From an uncultured Alteromonadaceae bacterium (GTDB lineage Bacteria; Pseudomonadota; Gammaproteobacteria; Pseudomonadales; Halieaceae): 64,000 bases of DNA. A model generated the notes under the pieces. It ran no database searches. It was not told the origin of the DNA and saw only the letters and a program-made list of their open reading frames with translations. Within the stretch, counting starts at the first letter, position 1; the number at the start of each line of letters is the position of its first letter. Positions 1 to 9,717 of the stretch are shown here, in pieces. Location: NCBI GenBank assembly GCA_913064725.1, contig CAJYAI010000001.1, positions 1 through 64,000 on the forward strand, in the 5' to 3' direction. The translations under genes and the position numbers were made by a program.

Positions 1-2360
1 GCACAATACTGAGAGATGTCGGTTATTGGCTGACATCGCACGAGGGCTCGGTTGCCCCCGGTTTTGGTGGTCGCAGTGATATTTACGTCGATATCAACGG
101 CAACGGGGTTGCTGACTGCCAGGAATCAGAGGGCGGTCGAGTTGGCTACCTCGCTGGTTGTTGGTTGACTAACCCCGATGGCAGCGTTCGCGTTAACCAG
201 GACGGCGTTTTGATTGATGGTCTGCTCAGTACGGGCGGTGATAGTGCTTACGCCGAACATAACCGCGATACGCTGTATCCAGAGACCGATCGGCAGGTTG
301 TAAATTTCAATGTGAGCTATGAGTTTAGCGATACGCTCAAAGGTTTCCTTGAAACAAAGTATGTGAAAGCTGAGACCCAGACTTTCGCAGAGTACGACGG
401 TTTCTTCGATACACTCGAAATTACGCCTGATAACCCTTACTTGCCATCTGAGCTGCAGCCAGTCATGGATCAAGTGGGTTACCTTATTTTTACGAAAGAC
501 GCACTTGATTGGCATGACGATGGAGCTGAGTACACGCGCGAGACTACACGCGTTGTCGCGGGCCTCGAGTGGCAGCCATCGGAAGATCACATGGTCGAGT
601 TTTCTGTGAACCAAGGTATGTTTGAGCAGAAATCGGAAGAAACTAGCATTTTGCTTGACCGATTCTATGCGGCAATGGATACGGTTGCAGATGCCAACGG
701 TAACCCCGTCTGTCGTTCAGACTTGGATTCCACTGCGGCTTACCCCATCGACTACTTTGCATGGGCAAATGGCTACACAGAAGGCAGCTTCTACAGTGAT
801 CGCTATTACACGTTCACGCCCGGTGATGGTCAGTGCCAGCCGCTCAATCCGTTCGGCACATACGCTGCCAGTCCAGAGGCACAGAACTTCATTACGCAGC
901 GTTTAACAGACGAGCTAGAGATAGAACAGTTTGTTGTGAACGTGACGGCCGTCGGTTCGTTTGATGTCCTCAGTGGCTTCTTGGACGGTCCTATTGGCTA
1001 TGCAGCTGGCATTGAGTATCGCGACGAGTCAAGCGATAACCGTTTGGACCCATTGACACTCGGCATTTTGCCGCAGGGCACGTCGTTTACGCCGGGGGCG
1101 CAGGTGAGTGAAGTATCGCCGTGGTTGTTCGGCTTCACCTCGTTCGACAACACCCAGCAGTTCAATACTGGCGGCGACTACGATGTAACGGATGTATTTG
1201 CTGAAATTAGGCTGCCGATCTTTGCGGATCGCGCGTTTGCACGAGAGTTGACGATTGATGCGGCGGTGCGTCAAGCAGACTACTCGACATTGGGTGAGGC
1301 AACGTCGTGGAAGTTTGGCGCCACGTGGGCCCCTATTGATGACGTGAGATTCCGGTTTACCACATCGGAAGCAGTAAGGGCGCCTAATATCTCTGAACTA
1401 TACGATCCCAAGCTGCCCATCACCGTCAACAAGAACGAAGATCCCTGCGATGTTCTCCGCGTTGACGAGGGTTCGTCAGTGCGCGCCGCAAACTGTGCCG
1501 CTGCACTTCAGACCATTGGTGTAGCAGATTCCGCCATTTTCGATTCGTCGGGTAACTACGCTTGGGAAAACCCACTGACAGCCCGCTTTAATGGTGTGTC
1601 AGGCGGCAATCCAAACCTCGGTGTCGAGACTGCAGATACGGATACCTTTGGTGTGGTCTTGGCCCCCAGCTTTGTGGATGGTTTGTTGATCTCAGTTGAT
1701 TATTGGGATGTCACAATTGAGGACGCCATATCAGCTGTGGGAGCCGCAGATATCTTGCAAGGTTGTTACGACTCGGCTTCCTACCCCAGCCTGGGATTTT
1801 GTAACTCGTTTACGCGACGAGCAGACGGTGGTCTGAACTTCCTAGAAACCGGGCAGATTAACTTTGCAAACCTAGAAGCGGAGGGCGTGGATTTGTCTGC
1901 GTCTTATGAGTTTGCGGTCGGTGACAATATGTTCACAGTCCGTGCAGTGGCGTCACGCCAGGAAAATTTAGATCGTTTCTTCAATCCGCTCGACGATGCT
2001 GATGTTGATCCCGAGCTAGAGGAAGTGCAGCGACCTAAAACCTCCGGTATGTTGAGCCTGTCTTGGGATCGAGGACCACTGACGCTGGGTATGCAGACTG
2101 TCTACCAGAGCAAGCAGGGCGTTGATGAGATCGAGTCTGTGTTGGGGCTGGGCGACAACCAGGCGCTTTATGGTGATGCGGGCTTCTTTGATTCCGTGAT
2201 GATCACAGATATCAACGGTAATTATCGTTGGAGTGATGAACTCGCTCTATTCGCGGCAATTAACAACGTAACAGACGAAGAGCCCTTTGCGACTCAAACA
2301 GCATGGCCCGTAGGCCCGCGGGGACGTACGTTCATTCTTGGATTCTCATTCTCCATGTAA
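1..2360 (+). CDS. TonB-dependent receptor, C-terminal part (5' end outside window)
   Basis: The reading frame is open from base 3 without a stop, so the gene starts left of the window; about 785 codons are visible. This is the beta-barrel part of an outer-membrane receptor that takes up large or scarce substrates with energy from TonB. The APNISELYDP stretch (about 1380-1410), the NPNLGVETADT stretch (about 1610-1640) and the NNVTDEEP stretch near the end are typical of the C-terminal barrel of this family. The protein ends in FSFSM rather than in a terminal phenylalanine. Several cysteines lie in predicted surface loops. The plug domain and signal peptide are not visible, so substrate class cannot be judged. 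A strong terminator follows. The next gene is a permease transcribed the same way. Confidence 0.9.
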   Translation, partial: TILRDVGYWLTSHEGSVAPGFGGRSDIYVDINGNGVADCQESEGGRVGYLAGCWLTNPDGSVRVNQDGVLIDGLLSTGGDSAYAEHNRDTLYPETDRQVVNFNVSYEFSDTLKGFLETKYVKAETQTFAEYDGFFDTLEITPDNPYLPSELQPVMDQVGYLIFTKDALDWHDDGAEYTRETTRVVAGLEWQPSEDHMVEFSVNQGMFEQKSEETSILLDRFYAAMDTVADANGNPVCRSDLDSTAAYPIDYFAWANGYTEGSFYSDRYYTFTPGDGQCQPLNPFGTYAASPEAQNFITQRLTDELEIEQFVVNVTAVGSFDVLSGFLDGPIGYAAGIEYRDESSDNRLDPLTLGILPQGTSFTPGAQVSEVSPWLFGFTSFDNTQQFNTGGDYDVTDVFAEIRLPIFADRAFARELTIDAAVRQADYSTLGEATSWKFGATWAPIDDVRFRFTTSEAVRAPNISELYDPKLPITVNKNEDPCDVLRVDEGSSVRAANCAAALQTIGVADSAIFDSSGNYAWENPLTARFNGVSGGNPNLGVETADTDTFGVVLAPSFVDGLLISVDYWDVTIEDAISAVGAADILQGCYDSASYPSLGFCNSFTRRADGGLNFLETGQINFANLEAEGVDLSASYEFAVGDNMFTVRAVASRQENLDRFFNPLDDADVDPELEEVQRPKTSGMLSLSWDRGPLTLGMQTVYQSKQGVDEIESVLGLGDNQALYGDAGFFDSVMITDINGNYRWSDELALFAAINNVTDEEPFATQTAWPVGPRGRTFILGFSFSM

Positions 2361-2382
2361 GTGAGAGCCTGAGTTGTAAAAG

Positions 2383-2410
2383 CCCGCGGCTTCGTCCGCG
2401 GGTTTTTTTT
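2383..2410 (+). terminator. Rho-independent terminator after TonB receptor
   Basis: A perfect 7-bp stem (CCCGCGG at 2383-2389, CCGCGGG at 2396-2402) encloses a 6-base loop and is followed by eight T (2403-2410). It sits 22 bases after the receptor stop codon and separates that gene from the permease operon. Confidence 0.93.
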
Positions 2411-2570
2411 ATGACGACGGTTCAGGTGGGTATTGATGTTTATGAGTGTTGCCTCACCCGCCTGCGGAGCACATTATGTTGTCCATCGGTTACGTCGGCT
2501 CTGCGGATGAAGACCGCCTTACTGCGTAGTTATTTTCATGTGAGAGCGCATCAACCACAGAAGAAGCCCA

Positions 2571-3839
2571 ATGAGTAAGATCTCTGATCACGACGAATTT
2601 TCCACTCACGCGGTTCCTCTAGCTGAGCGAGTCGCAGCGTTTCGTGTTGCTGCAGTCGCGTCAATGGTGTCATTTTCGCTGCCAACGTTTATTGCCGGAA
2701 TTGAAGTATCCGCCGGCGTTGGCTCCGAGCTGTCGTTGCCGGCGATCTTAGGTGGGTCAGCGATCATTTTTTTGATTGGTTGGCTAATGGGCTCTGTCGG
2801 TGCCCGAACTGGGTTTAATTCCTACTTACTCGTCCGACTGGCCTTTGGTGATACAGGGGCACGCATCGTCAATATTGCTTTTTCTATATCGCTATTGGGC
2901 TGGTTTGGCATCAATCTCAATCTATTCGGGCTTGCCATTGCGGGTTTGTCAGCCGATCTATTTGGGCTGGTGCCGCCCAAATTACTGGTGACGATTGCCG
3001 CCAGCTTTCTGATAACGGTCACGACCATCATCGGCTTTCGCGCGATTAATCTTGTGTCCACACTCATGATGCCCGTACTGGCCTGTGTGGCTGTGGCGCT
3101 ACTGGTAATGGCACGAAGCACAGACGGACCTGAGCTTGCGATATCAGCGGGTGATATGAGTTTGGGCGATGGTATCTCCGCTATTGTTGGATCGATTGTC
3201 ATCGGTTCGATAATCATGCCGGACATCACGCGATTTTTGCGCTCATCAAAAGGTGCCTTGGTGACCAGTGGCACTAGTTATCTCATTGCGCAGCCTTTTG
3301 TCATGTGGGCGGCGGCTGTGGCGGCCCTGGCTCTAGGTACAAATGACATCATCGGCATCATGCTCACCCTGGGCTTGGGGCTCGGAGCCTTTGTCATCAT
3401 CATTGCAGGGTCATGGGTGTTAAACGCGCTCAACCTTTACAGCGCAGTTTTAGGGGTTACCGCGTCGTTTCCTTCACTTGATGCGCGTCACGTCACCGTG
3501 GTACTTGGGGTTCTCGGAGTCACTGCCGGGCTGATGAACATTCTGGATAGTTTCGTGACATTTCTCTTTTATTTGTCCGTCGTCTTTATCCCCGTGGCCG
3601 GCGTGGTCATTGTTGACCATTTTGTGGTGCGCCCAGGACACTATCGTGTCAGCGAGGTTTTGGATGATCGACCAGTGAATCTGTCTGGACTCGGCGCCTG
3701 GTTTATCGGCGCAGGGGTTGCCTTGGCCGCATCTGAGGGCATCATTAACAGCATCACAACCGTCGCGGCGCTCGACGCCATGCTGACTGCAGCGCTGTTA
3801 TATTGGCTACTGGCGCGTCTTGGATTCGTAGGCGACTAA
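2571..3839 (+). CDS. NCS1-family nucleobase/hydantoin permease
   Basis: A 422-residue inner-membrane protein, hydrophobic almost throughout, with about 12 membrane segments. Length and layout match the cytosine permease/CodB branch of nucleobase:cation symporter-1. The N-terminal stretch VAAFRVAAVASMVSFSLPTF and the GWFGINLNLFG segment (about residue 105) fit this family. An A/G-rich ribosome site (agaagaag) precedes the ATG. Its stop lies one base before the start of a hydantoinase-like gene, so the two are co-transcribed. That context suggests import of a cyclic amide or nucleobase-like compound for the two downstream enzymes. The exact substrate cannot be read from the sequence. Confidence 0.85.
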   Translation: MSKISDHDEFSTHAVPLAERVAAFRVAAVASMVSFSLPTFIAGIEVSAGVGSELSLPAILGGSAIIFLIGWLMGSVGARTGFNSYLLVRLAFGDTGARIVNIAFSISLLGWFGINLNLFGLAIAGLSADLFGLVPPKLLVTIAASFLITVTTIIGFRAINLVSTLMMPVLACVAVALLVMARSTDGPELAISAGDMSLGDGISAIVGSIVIGSIIMPDITRFLRSSKGALVTSGTSYLIAQPFVMWAAAVAALALGTNDIIGIMLTLGLGLGAFVIIIAGSWVLNALNLYSAVLGVTASFPSLDARHVTVVLGVLGVTAGLMNILDSFVTFLFYLSVVFIPVAGVVIVDHFVVRPGHYRVSEVLDDRPVNLSGLGAWFIGAGVALAASEGIINSITTVAALDAMLTAALLYWLLARLGFVGD

Positions 3840-3840
3840 T

Positions 3841-5391
3841 ATGCGTATTGGTTTAGACGTGGGTGGCACCCACACCGACGCGGTGCTGATGGACGGTACA
3901 ACGGTCGTCGCAAGAACCAAAGCTACCACTACCGCCGACGTAGCCTCGGGTATTGAGGCTGCGCTTCGTGTCATTTTGGCCGAGTGTGATCCAGCCGCAG
4001 TTGATTTGTTAACCATTGGTACGACACAGTTTACTAACGCGGTGATCGAGCGAAAGCAGCTATCCAAGGTTGCTGCGGTAAGGGTGTGCTTGCCGGCCGG
4101 ACGAGGTTTAATGCCAAGGTCTGACTGGCCAGAGGACCTAGTAAAGTCGACAGATGGCGGCAGTTACCTACTTCACGGGGGGCATCTTTACGACGGCCGG
4201 GAACTGGCGCCCCTTGATGATGCCGAGGTAACGGCATTGATTCGCTCACTTAATGACGCTAAACCAGCTGCTGTTATTGTCTCCTGTGCGTTCTCACCAA
4301 CACAACCGGCACTCGAGATGGCGCTGGTGGACCGCTTGCGTGCTGCGTTGCCCGACACTCCGATCTGTCCTTCTCATCAAATAGGCGGGCTGGGTCTCAT
4401 CGAGCGTGAAAACGCGGCAATTCTGAATGCCGCCCTGCTGGCCTTTGCCGATAGGGTCGCAAATGCGTTTACTGGGTCGAGCAGCCGATTGGGACTCAGA
4501 TGCCCAGTGTACGTGAGTCAAAATGATGGGACGCTGATCACCCTTGAGCGCCTTCGGCACTATCCGGCACTGACATTTGCTTCAGGACCGACTAATTCGA
4601 TTAGAGGTGCTTGGGCGTTAACGGGCCTTTCTGATGCCATTGTCATCGATATTGGCGGTACGACGTCGGATATTGGCGTGTTAAAGAATGGCTTTCCACG
4701 CCAGTCGAATCTGGTTATCGACGTGGGTGGCATCAGAACAAACTTCCGTATGCCGGATGTACTTGCGACTGGGCTCGGAGGCGGCAGTTTAGTGAGTGAC
4801 GACGGTCGCACTTGTGGCCCTCAGTCAGTTGCGCGGGAGTTACGCCAGAAGGCCCTTTGTTTTGGCGGAGATGTCATGACGCTGACTGATATAGCTGTGT
4901 CTCGTGGCCGATTAGCGATATCCGACGCAGCTGTTACATCACCCGTTACGGAGGCTCTGTGTGACATTGTTGATGAGACGATTCTCGCTAAGCTCAATGC
5001 TGCGGTTGATCAGATGAAACCAGGTGGTGCGATATTACCCGTGATCTTGGTGGGTGGCGGCGCCGCTCTCGTGCCTGGTGATAACCTAGCTGGCTGTCCT
5101 ATTGTCAGGCCCGATAATGCCGATGTTGCTAATGCAATTGGCGCATCTATTGCTCAAGTGAGTGGTGAAGCCGAAATGCTGCATGTGGCGTCCAAACAAA
5201 GTCGCTCAGAGGTGGTTGAGTTAGTAACGGCCCGTGCCGAGACGGCCGCGGTGAGCGCGGGCGCCGCGGCAGACACATTGTCTACCATCAACGTTGAAGC
5301 GCTGGATATCCCCTACATGGCTGCCGAAACAACGCGTATTCGCGTTACTGTCGTGGGCGACTTAGATGACCCGTCAAAGAGGGCATCATGA
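3841..5391 (+). CDS. Hydantoinase/oxoprolinase family ATPase-fold protein (HyuA-like)
   Basis: A 516-residue protein. The N-terminal hydantoinase/oxoprolinase domain starts with the phosphate-binding IGLDVGGTHTD (residues 3-13). A second actin-fold phosphate loop, DIGGTTSDIG, lies near residue 270 in the hydantoinase-A domain. Members hydrolyse cyclic amides such as hydantoins or 5-oxoproline with ATP, or carboxylate ketones in relatives. The protein is shorter than full HyuA (about 690 residues), as is common for versions paired with DUF917 proteins. It overlaps the DUF917 gene by ATGA and follows the permease by one base, so the three form one operon. The specific substrate is unknown. Confidence 0.85.
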   Translation: MRIGLDVGGTHTDAVLMDGTTVVARTKATTTADVASGIEAALRVILAECDPAAVDLLTIGTTQFTNAVIERKQLSKVAAVRVCLPAGRGLMPRSDWPEDLVKSTDGGSYLLHGGHLYDGRELAPLDDAEVTALIRSLNDAKPAAVIVSCAFSPTQPALEMALVDRLRAALPDTPICPSHQIGGLGLIERENAAILNAALLAFADRVANAFTGSSSRLGLRCPVYVSQNDGTLITLERLRHYPALTFASGPTNSIRGAWALTGLSDAIVIDIGGTTSDIGVLKNGFPRQSNLVIDVGGIRTNFRMPDVLATGLGGGSLVSDDGRTCGPQSVARELRQKALCFGGDVMTLTDIAVSRGRLAISDAAVTSPVTEALCDIVDETILAKLNAAVDQMKPGGAILPVILVGGGAALVPGDNLAGCPIVRPDNADVANAIGASIAQVSGEAEMLHVASKQSRSEVVELVTARAETAAVSAGAAADTLSTINVEALDIPYMAAETTRIRVTVVGDLDDPSKRAS

Positions 5392-6488
5392 AAATCGTTG
5401 CATCAGATATCGATGACCTAGCGTTGGGTGCAGTGTTTTTGGCAACGGGTGGCGGCGGCGACCCGTATTTGCCGGCATTGATTGCTAAGCAAACACTGGT
5501 GCAGACGGACGGCGTCACTTTGATAGCGCCAGAGGCATTGCGTGATGAAGATTTTGTGGTGCCGATTGGTGGCGTCGGTGCCCCGACTGTATCCCTTGAG
5601 CTACTTCCCTCTGTCGACGAGGCCTCTCAAGTCCTAGACCGTTACGAGCGACTGATGGGTCGGTCAATTGCCGCAGTCGCTTCATTTGAAATTGGGGGCG
5701 GTAACTCCCTCATGCCACTGATGGCGGCTGCTGTCCGTGGTGTGCCTGTCGTCGATGGTGATGGTATGGGGCGCGCTTTCCCAGAGGCTCAAATGATGAG
5801 CTACGCCATTGCCGGAGTGACGCCAACGCCTGCACTGGCCATGGATTATGCCGGAAATACCGCGACCTTCGAGACGGCCGATACGGTCACCTACGAGCAC
5901 CACATTCGCGCTTTTGCGGCTGCCGCTGGGGGTATGATTACCGTTGCGGAACACCCGATGTCTGGTGCGGAACTGAAAGCGTCAGTCATTTCGGGTACGG
6001 TCAGTTTTTCCTTGAAACTGGGACAGCTGTTACGCAAGCAGCGCGGCCCTATCAACCAACTTATGCCCGCCTTGCGAGCGTTGTTTAACGAGTCTGTCTA
6101 CGGCGCTATCCATCAGATTTTTTCTGGAAAAGTAGCGTCGATCAGTACACGCACCGTGGGTGGGTACGATGTCGGTGATCTGTCGATACAAGATTTTCAT
6201 GACCCCAACGCGGTCTGTTCAATTACCATCAAAAATGAATACCTGGTGGCAATGGTAGACGGACGACCCTTGGCCATGGTGCCCGACTTGATTGTTATCG
6301 TGGATGCCGAGACGGCAGCCCCGATAAATGCTGAACGACTGCATTACGGTCAGCGGGTGGCCGTTTTGGCGATTGGCGCCCCGGAGTTTTATCAAACACC
6401 GCAGGCACTCGCCGCGACGCAGCCTCGATGTTTTGGTATTGACCTAGACTATCAAGCTTTAGCGGAATTGGTGCCGTCCGATAATTAG
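5388..6488 (+). CDS. DUF917 family protein
   Basis: A 366-residue protein with the glycine-rich ATGGGGDPYLP segment near residue 20 and the IGGVGAPTV segment near residue 60, both characteristic of DUF917. Members are nearly always encoded beside hydantoinase-A-like proteins, and one group acts on thiohydantoin derivatives. Here it overlaps the hydantoinase-like gene by four bases (ATGA), so translational coupling and a shared complex are likely (inference). The TAG stop lies inside a short AT-rich repeat shared with the end of the convergent RND gene. Confidence 0.85.
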   Translation: MKIVASDIDDLALGAVFLATGGGGDPYLPALIAKQTLVQTDGVTLIAPEALRDEDFVVPIGGVGAPTVSLELLPSVDEASQVLDRYERLMGRSIAAVASFEIGGGNSLMPLMAAAVRGVPVVDGDGMGRAFPEAQMMSYAIAGVTPTPALAMDYAGNTATFETADTVTYEHHIRAFAAAAGGMITVAEHPMSGAELKASVISGTVSFSLKLGQLLRKQRGPINQLMPALRALFNESVYGAIHQIFSGKVASISTRTVGGYDVGDLSIQDFHDPNAVCSITIKNEYLVAMVDGRPLAMVPDLIVIVDAETAAPINAERLHYGQRVAVLAIGAPEFYQTPQALAATQPRCFGIDLDYQALAELVPSDN

Positions 6489-6528
6489 CTTTTAGCTCTT
6501 GGCCCCTAGCTTTTGGCTTTTAGCTCTC
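6485..6528. repeat. Short repeat spanning two convergent stop codons
   Basis: GCTTTTAGCTCTT (6488-6500) recurs as GCTTTTAGCTCTC (6516-6528), with a partial copy TAGCTTTTGG between them (6507-6516). The TAG stop of the DUF917 gene overlaps the left copy, and the TAA stop of the RND gene (6520-6522, minus strand) lies in the right copy. The 31 bases between the two genes are essentially all repeat. Confidence 0.7.
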
Positions 6529-9500
6529 AGCGGTAAGCGTTGTATCGATGGCCTCAACTGCGGTTGGTTGTCTCTCTTCCCTAAAAAGAGACAAGACATC
6601 CTCGAGAATGACAAACAACGCGGGTATCAAGATCAGTGTGACTGCCGTTGCAAACACGACGCCAAAGCCGAGTGAGACCGCTAGGGGCACAAAGGGTGCC
6701 GTATCGAAGTCGCGTGTGACCATGAGCGGTAGCAGTCCCATGAACGTAGTGACCGAGGTGAGGAAGATAGGCCGAAACCGTGACATGCCCGAATCGATCA
6801 CCGCATCTCTTACATTCATGCCGTGAAGCCTGCGATTTCGATTTATGAAGTCCACCAATACGAGACTTGAATTGATGACCACGCCTGCGAGCGCGATCAT
6901 CCCGAGTAGCGAAAAGAAGACAAGGTCATAGTTCATGATTTGGTGACCGAGGATGGCCCCGATAAAGCCAAAGGGGATGCTCGCCATGACCACTAGTGGT
7001 TGTAGGTAGGACTTTAGGGGTATGGCAAGCAGTGCATAGATCACCATGAGCGCCACCAGGCTTGCACTAACCAAGCCGCTAAGTGCACGCGCACGCTCTT
7101 CTGCTTCACCAGCTTGATAGATGGATACGCCCGGATAATCCTCTAACAGCTTCGGCACATGTGTTTTAAAGACTTGGAGCAAGATGGTCTCTGGTGCGAC
7201 TCGATTTCGATCAGCCGAAGCGACGATATTAATTGTGCGTTGCCCATCTGTTCGGTTAATGGTCGAATTACCCATGGTTGGAACCAACGTTGCCACTGAT
7301 AAAGCTGGCACCTCAATGCCATCAGGGAGTCTTATGCTCATGCTTTCAAGACTTGCCAGCGATCTGCGGTCATCCTCCGGAAAGCGCACCATGACTCTGA
7401 CGTCATCACGGCCTCTCTGCACACGCTGAGCTTCGAAGCCGTAAAACGCATTTCGCACTTGGTTACCTAAGTCCGCCTGTGTCAGACCCAATGATTCTGC
7501 TTCTGGACGTACCTTTAGCGCCAGTTCACGTTTTCCTGACCGGTAGCTATTGCTGATGTCGTACAGCCCCCCATAGCTCTCCAATGTGTTGGTCAATGAT
7601 GCTGCGGCACGGCCTAATTGTTCAATATCGCGACCTCTCAGTTCGAGATCGATATCGGCGCCGAGCGATACTGCATCAGCCGAGAAGCTTAATTCCACCA
7701 CGTCCGGTATCGGTGGTGTCAAATCGCGCCAGAGGTTTACGACCTCCTGCGGCGTCATGCCGCCTCGATCGCGATAGGGAACCAGATTGAGCGAGATTTC
7801 CGCCACATGTGATCCCGTGGCTCCAATCATGACGAGCGCACCTTGGGTAATGGTCACGCCAATCGACGACAGTTCATTTTTGAAGGCCGAACTACCGTCG
7901 CTTCGATTGCCGTCGACGATGCGGCGAGTTTCCACTGCGGAGGCCTGTATTTTTTCTACAACGGCTTGGGTTCCCGCTAGCGGATATCCCTCTGGCATGA
8001 CGACACGCGCGACAACGTTATTACCCGATACCGAAGGGAAAAACTGAAACACCACACGACCACTTGCCATCATGCCGCCCATGACAATCATCATAGCGAG
8101 GGCGATCGATAGCGTTGTGTAGCGATGGTCTATCGCCCACTCGATCCACGGTTTGTAGCGATGGCTAGCAAAGTGCCCGAGAGAGCCCGCAATTCGGTCT
8201 TGAATAGCTCCCCAACGTCTGGCAAGTCGGCTCTTTGTTGCTTTTGTTTGACTTCGATGCGCTAAGTGCGAGGGAAGAATGAGCTGTGACTCGACGATGC
8301 TAAAAATGAGGCACAGGACGACAGTGCCGCCGATGGATATGAAGAACTGACCGAGGTTGCTGTCGACGCTAAGTAGCGGCATAAAGGCAGCTATCGTCGT
8401 TAGCACACCAAAGAAAACAGGGACTGCGACCTCGCTCGTCCCCATAATTGCCGCAGTGCGCGCATCGAAACCCTCTTGCTCTTTCGTGTAGATGCGCTCC
8501 CCGACTACGATAGCGTCGTCTACAACGACCCCCAATGACAGCAACAGGCCCATTAACGACAGCGTGCTGATGCTCAGATCGGTTGAGGGGAAAAAGGCGA
8601 GGGCGCCGAAAATAGCAACGGGTATGCCCGCACTTACCCACAGCGCTAAGCGCACCTTGAGGAATAACGACAAGCTGATAATAACCAGCAGCAGTCCGCT
8701 CAGGGCATTGTTCATCATGGTCCCAAGCCGACCAATGAGTTCATCGGCTTCGTTATTCCAAATCGTAAAGTGAATACCCTCGGGTAACGCTCGCTCCTTT
8801 TGTGCTACGTAGGCGAGAACCGCCTCTGAAATTTCGATGGCGTCATCACTGCCGATACGAAAAATCTGAATCATCATTGCCTGCTCACCATTGAACTCAG
8901 CGTATTGATCGACGTCTTCAAATCCATCTCTGACCGTGGCGATGTCGCGCAGTAGGAGGCGCCCACCACCTGGTTCTCTTGCGACCACGATGTTCTCTAG
9001 GTCTTGTCCCGTGTAGCGCTGACCGGTGCTCCTAAGTCGAATTTCGCCTGACTCCGCTTTTACTGAACCGCCCGGAATATCGATGCTCGAATTACGGATA
9101 GCCTGCCCAACTTGAGCAAGCGTTAGTTGATGGCGCCGCAATGTAGCCTCGGAAATCTCGACTGACACCTCGTTAGCTCGCATGTAAAGCGTCTCAACAA
9201 GGCTGACTTCTGGAAGCTCGAGTAGGTCCTTACGAATGGCCTCCGTGATGTTCTTGAGGGATTGCTCGTCTGTGTCACCGTGCACCGCGACTTGTGTGAC
9301 TAAACTGCGCATCGTGACTTGCGAGACGATGGGGCGCTCGGTATTGGCGGGAAAGGTTGATATCGCGTTGACCTGTGCTTTTATATCATCGAGCGCCTTC
9401 GCTTTGTCGGCGTTCATGTCCAGTTCAACGGCAACATTGCATTGCCCTTCGGCAGCGGTCGTTCGCACCTTGATGATATTTTCGATACCGTCGATCGATT

Positions 9501-9708
9501 CCTCAATCCGCGCACAAACACCCGTCTCCACTTCGGCCGGCGCAGCGCCCAAATAAGGTACGGTGACCATTACCACCGGCGCCTCAACGTTAGGGAACTC
9601 CTCTTTTCTGACATCTTGCAGGGCAAGCAAACCTGACCCTATTAGGATGAACATCAGCAAGTTTGCTGCGACGGGGTTATCGACGAACCAAGCGATGAGC
9701 TTTGGCAT
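6520..9708 (-). CDS. RND-family efflux transporter permease
   Basis: A 1062-residue inner-membrane proton antiporter of the AcrB/HAE superfamily. The first membrane helix is at about residues 12-30, then a large periplasmic domain, a membrane block from about residue 335, a second periplasmic domain and a final membrane block. The proton-relay motif GVVVDDAIVVGE holds adjacent aspartates D397 and D398, equivalent to AcrB D407/D408. Full family length with no frameshift. The upstream membrane-fusion gene ends nine bases before its ATG, so the two are co-transcribed. No outer-membrane factor gene is present, so it presumably uses a TolC encoded elsewhere. The substrate is unknown; export of steroid-like amphiphiles is possible from context only. 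Confidence 0.93.
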   Translation of the reverse strand: MPKLIAWFVDNPVAANLLMFILIGSGLLALQDVRKEEFPNVEAPVVMVTVPYLGAAPAEVETGVCARIEESIDGIENIIKVRTTAAEGQCNVAVELDMNADKAKALDDIKAQVNAISTFPANTERPIVSQVTMRSLVTQVAVHGDTDEQSLKNITEAIRKDLLELPEVSLVETLYMRANEVSVEISEATLRRHQLTLAQVGQAIRNSSIDIPGGSVKAESGEIRLRSTGQRYTGQDLENIVVAREPGGGRLLLRDIATVRDGFEDVDQYAEFNGEQAMMIQIFRIGSDDAIEISEAVLAYVAQKERALPEGIHFTIWNNEADELIGRLGTMMNNALSGLLLVIISLSLFLKVRLALWVSAGIPVAIFGALAFFPSTDLSISTLSLMGLLLSLGVVVDDAIVVGERIYTKEQEGFDARTAAIMGTSEVAVPVFFGVLTTIAAFMPLLSVDSNLGQFFISIGGTVVLCLIFSIVESQLILPSHLAHRSQTKATKSRLARRWGAIQDRIAGSLGHFASHRYKPWIEWAIDHRYTTLSIALAMMIVMGGMMASGRVVFQFFPSVSGNNVVARVVMPEGYPLAGTQAVVEKIQASAVETRRIVDGNRSDGSSAFKNELSSIGVTITQGALVMIGATGSHVAEISLNLVPYRDRGGMTPQEVVNLWRDLTPPIPDVVELSFSADAVSLGADIDLELRGRDIEQLGRAAASLTNTLESYGGLYDISNSYRSGKRELALKVRPEAESLGLTQADLGNQVRNAFYGFEAQRVQRGRDDVRVMVRFPEDDRRSLASLESMSIRLPDGIEVPALSVATLVPTMGNSTINRTDGQRTINIVASADRNRVAPETILLQVFKTHVPKLLEDYPGVSIYQAGEAEERARALSGLVSASLVALMVIYALLAIPLKSYLQPLVVMASIPFGFIGAILGHQIMNYDLVFFSLLGMIALAGVVINSSLVLVDFINRNRRLHGMNVRDAVIDSGMSRFRPIFLTSVTTFMGLLPLMVTRDFDTAPFVPLAVSLGFGVVFATAVTLILIPALFVILEDVLSLFREERQPTAVEAIDTTLTAES

Positions 9709-9717
9709 ATAACAGCC

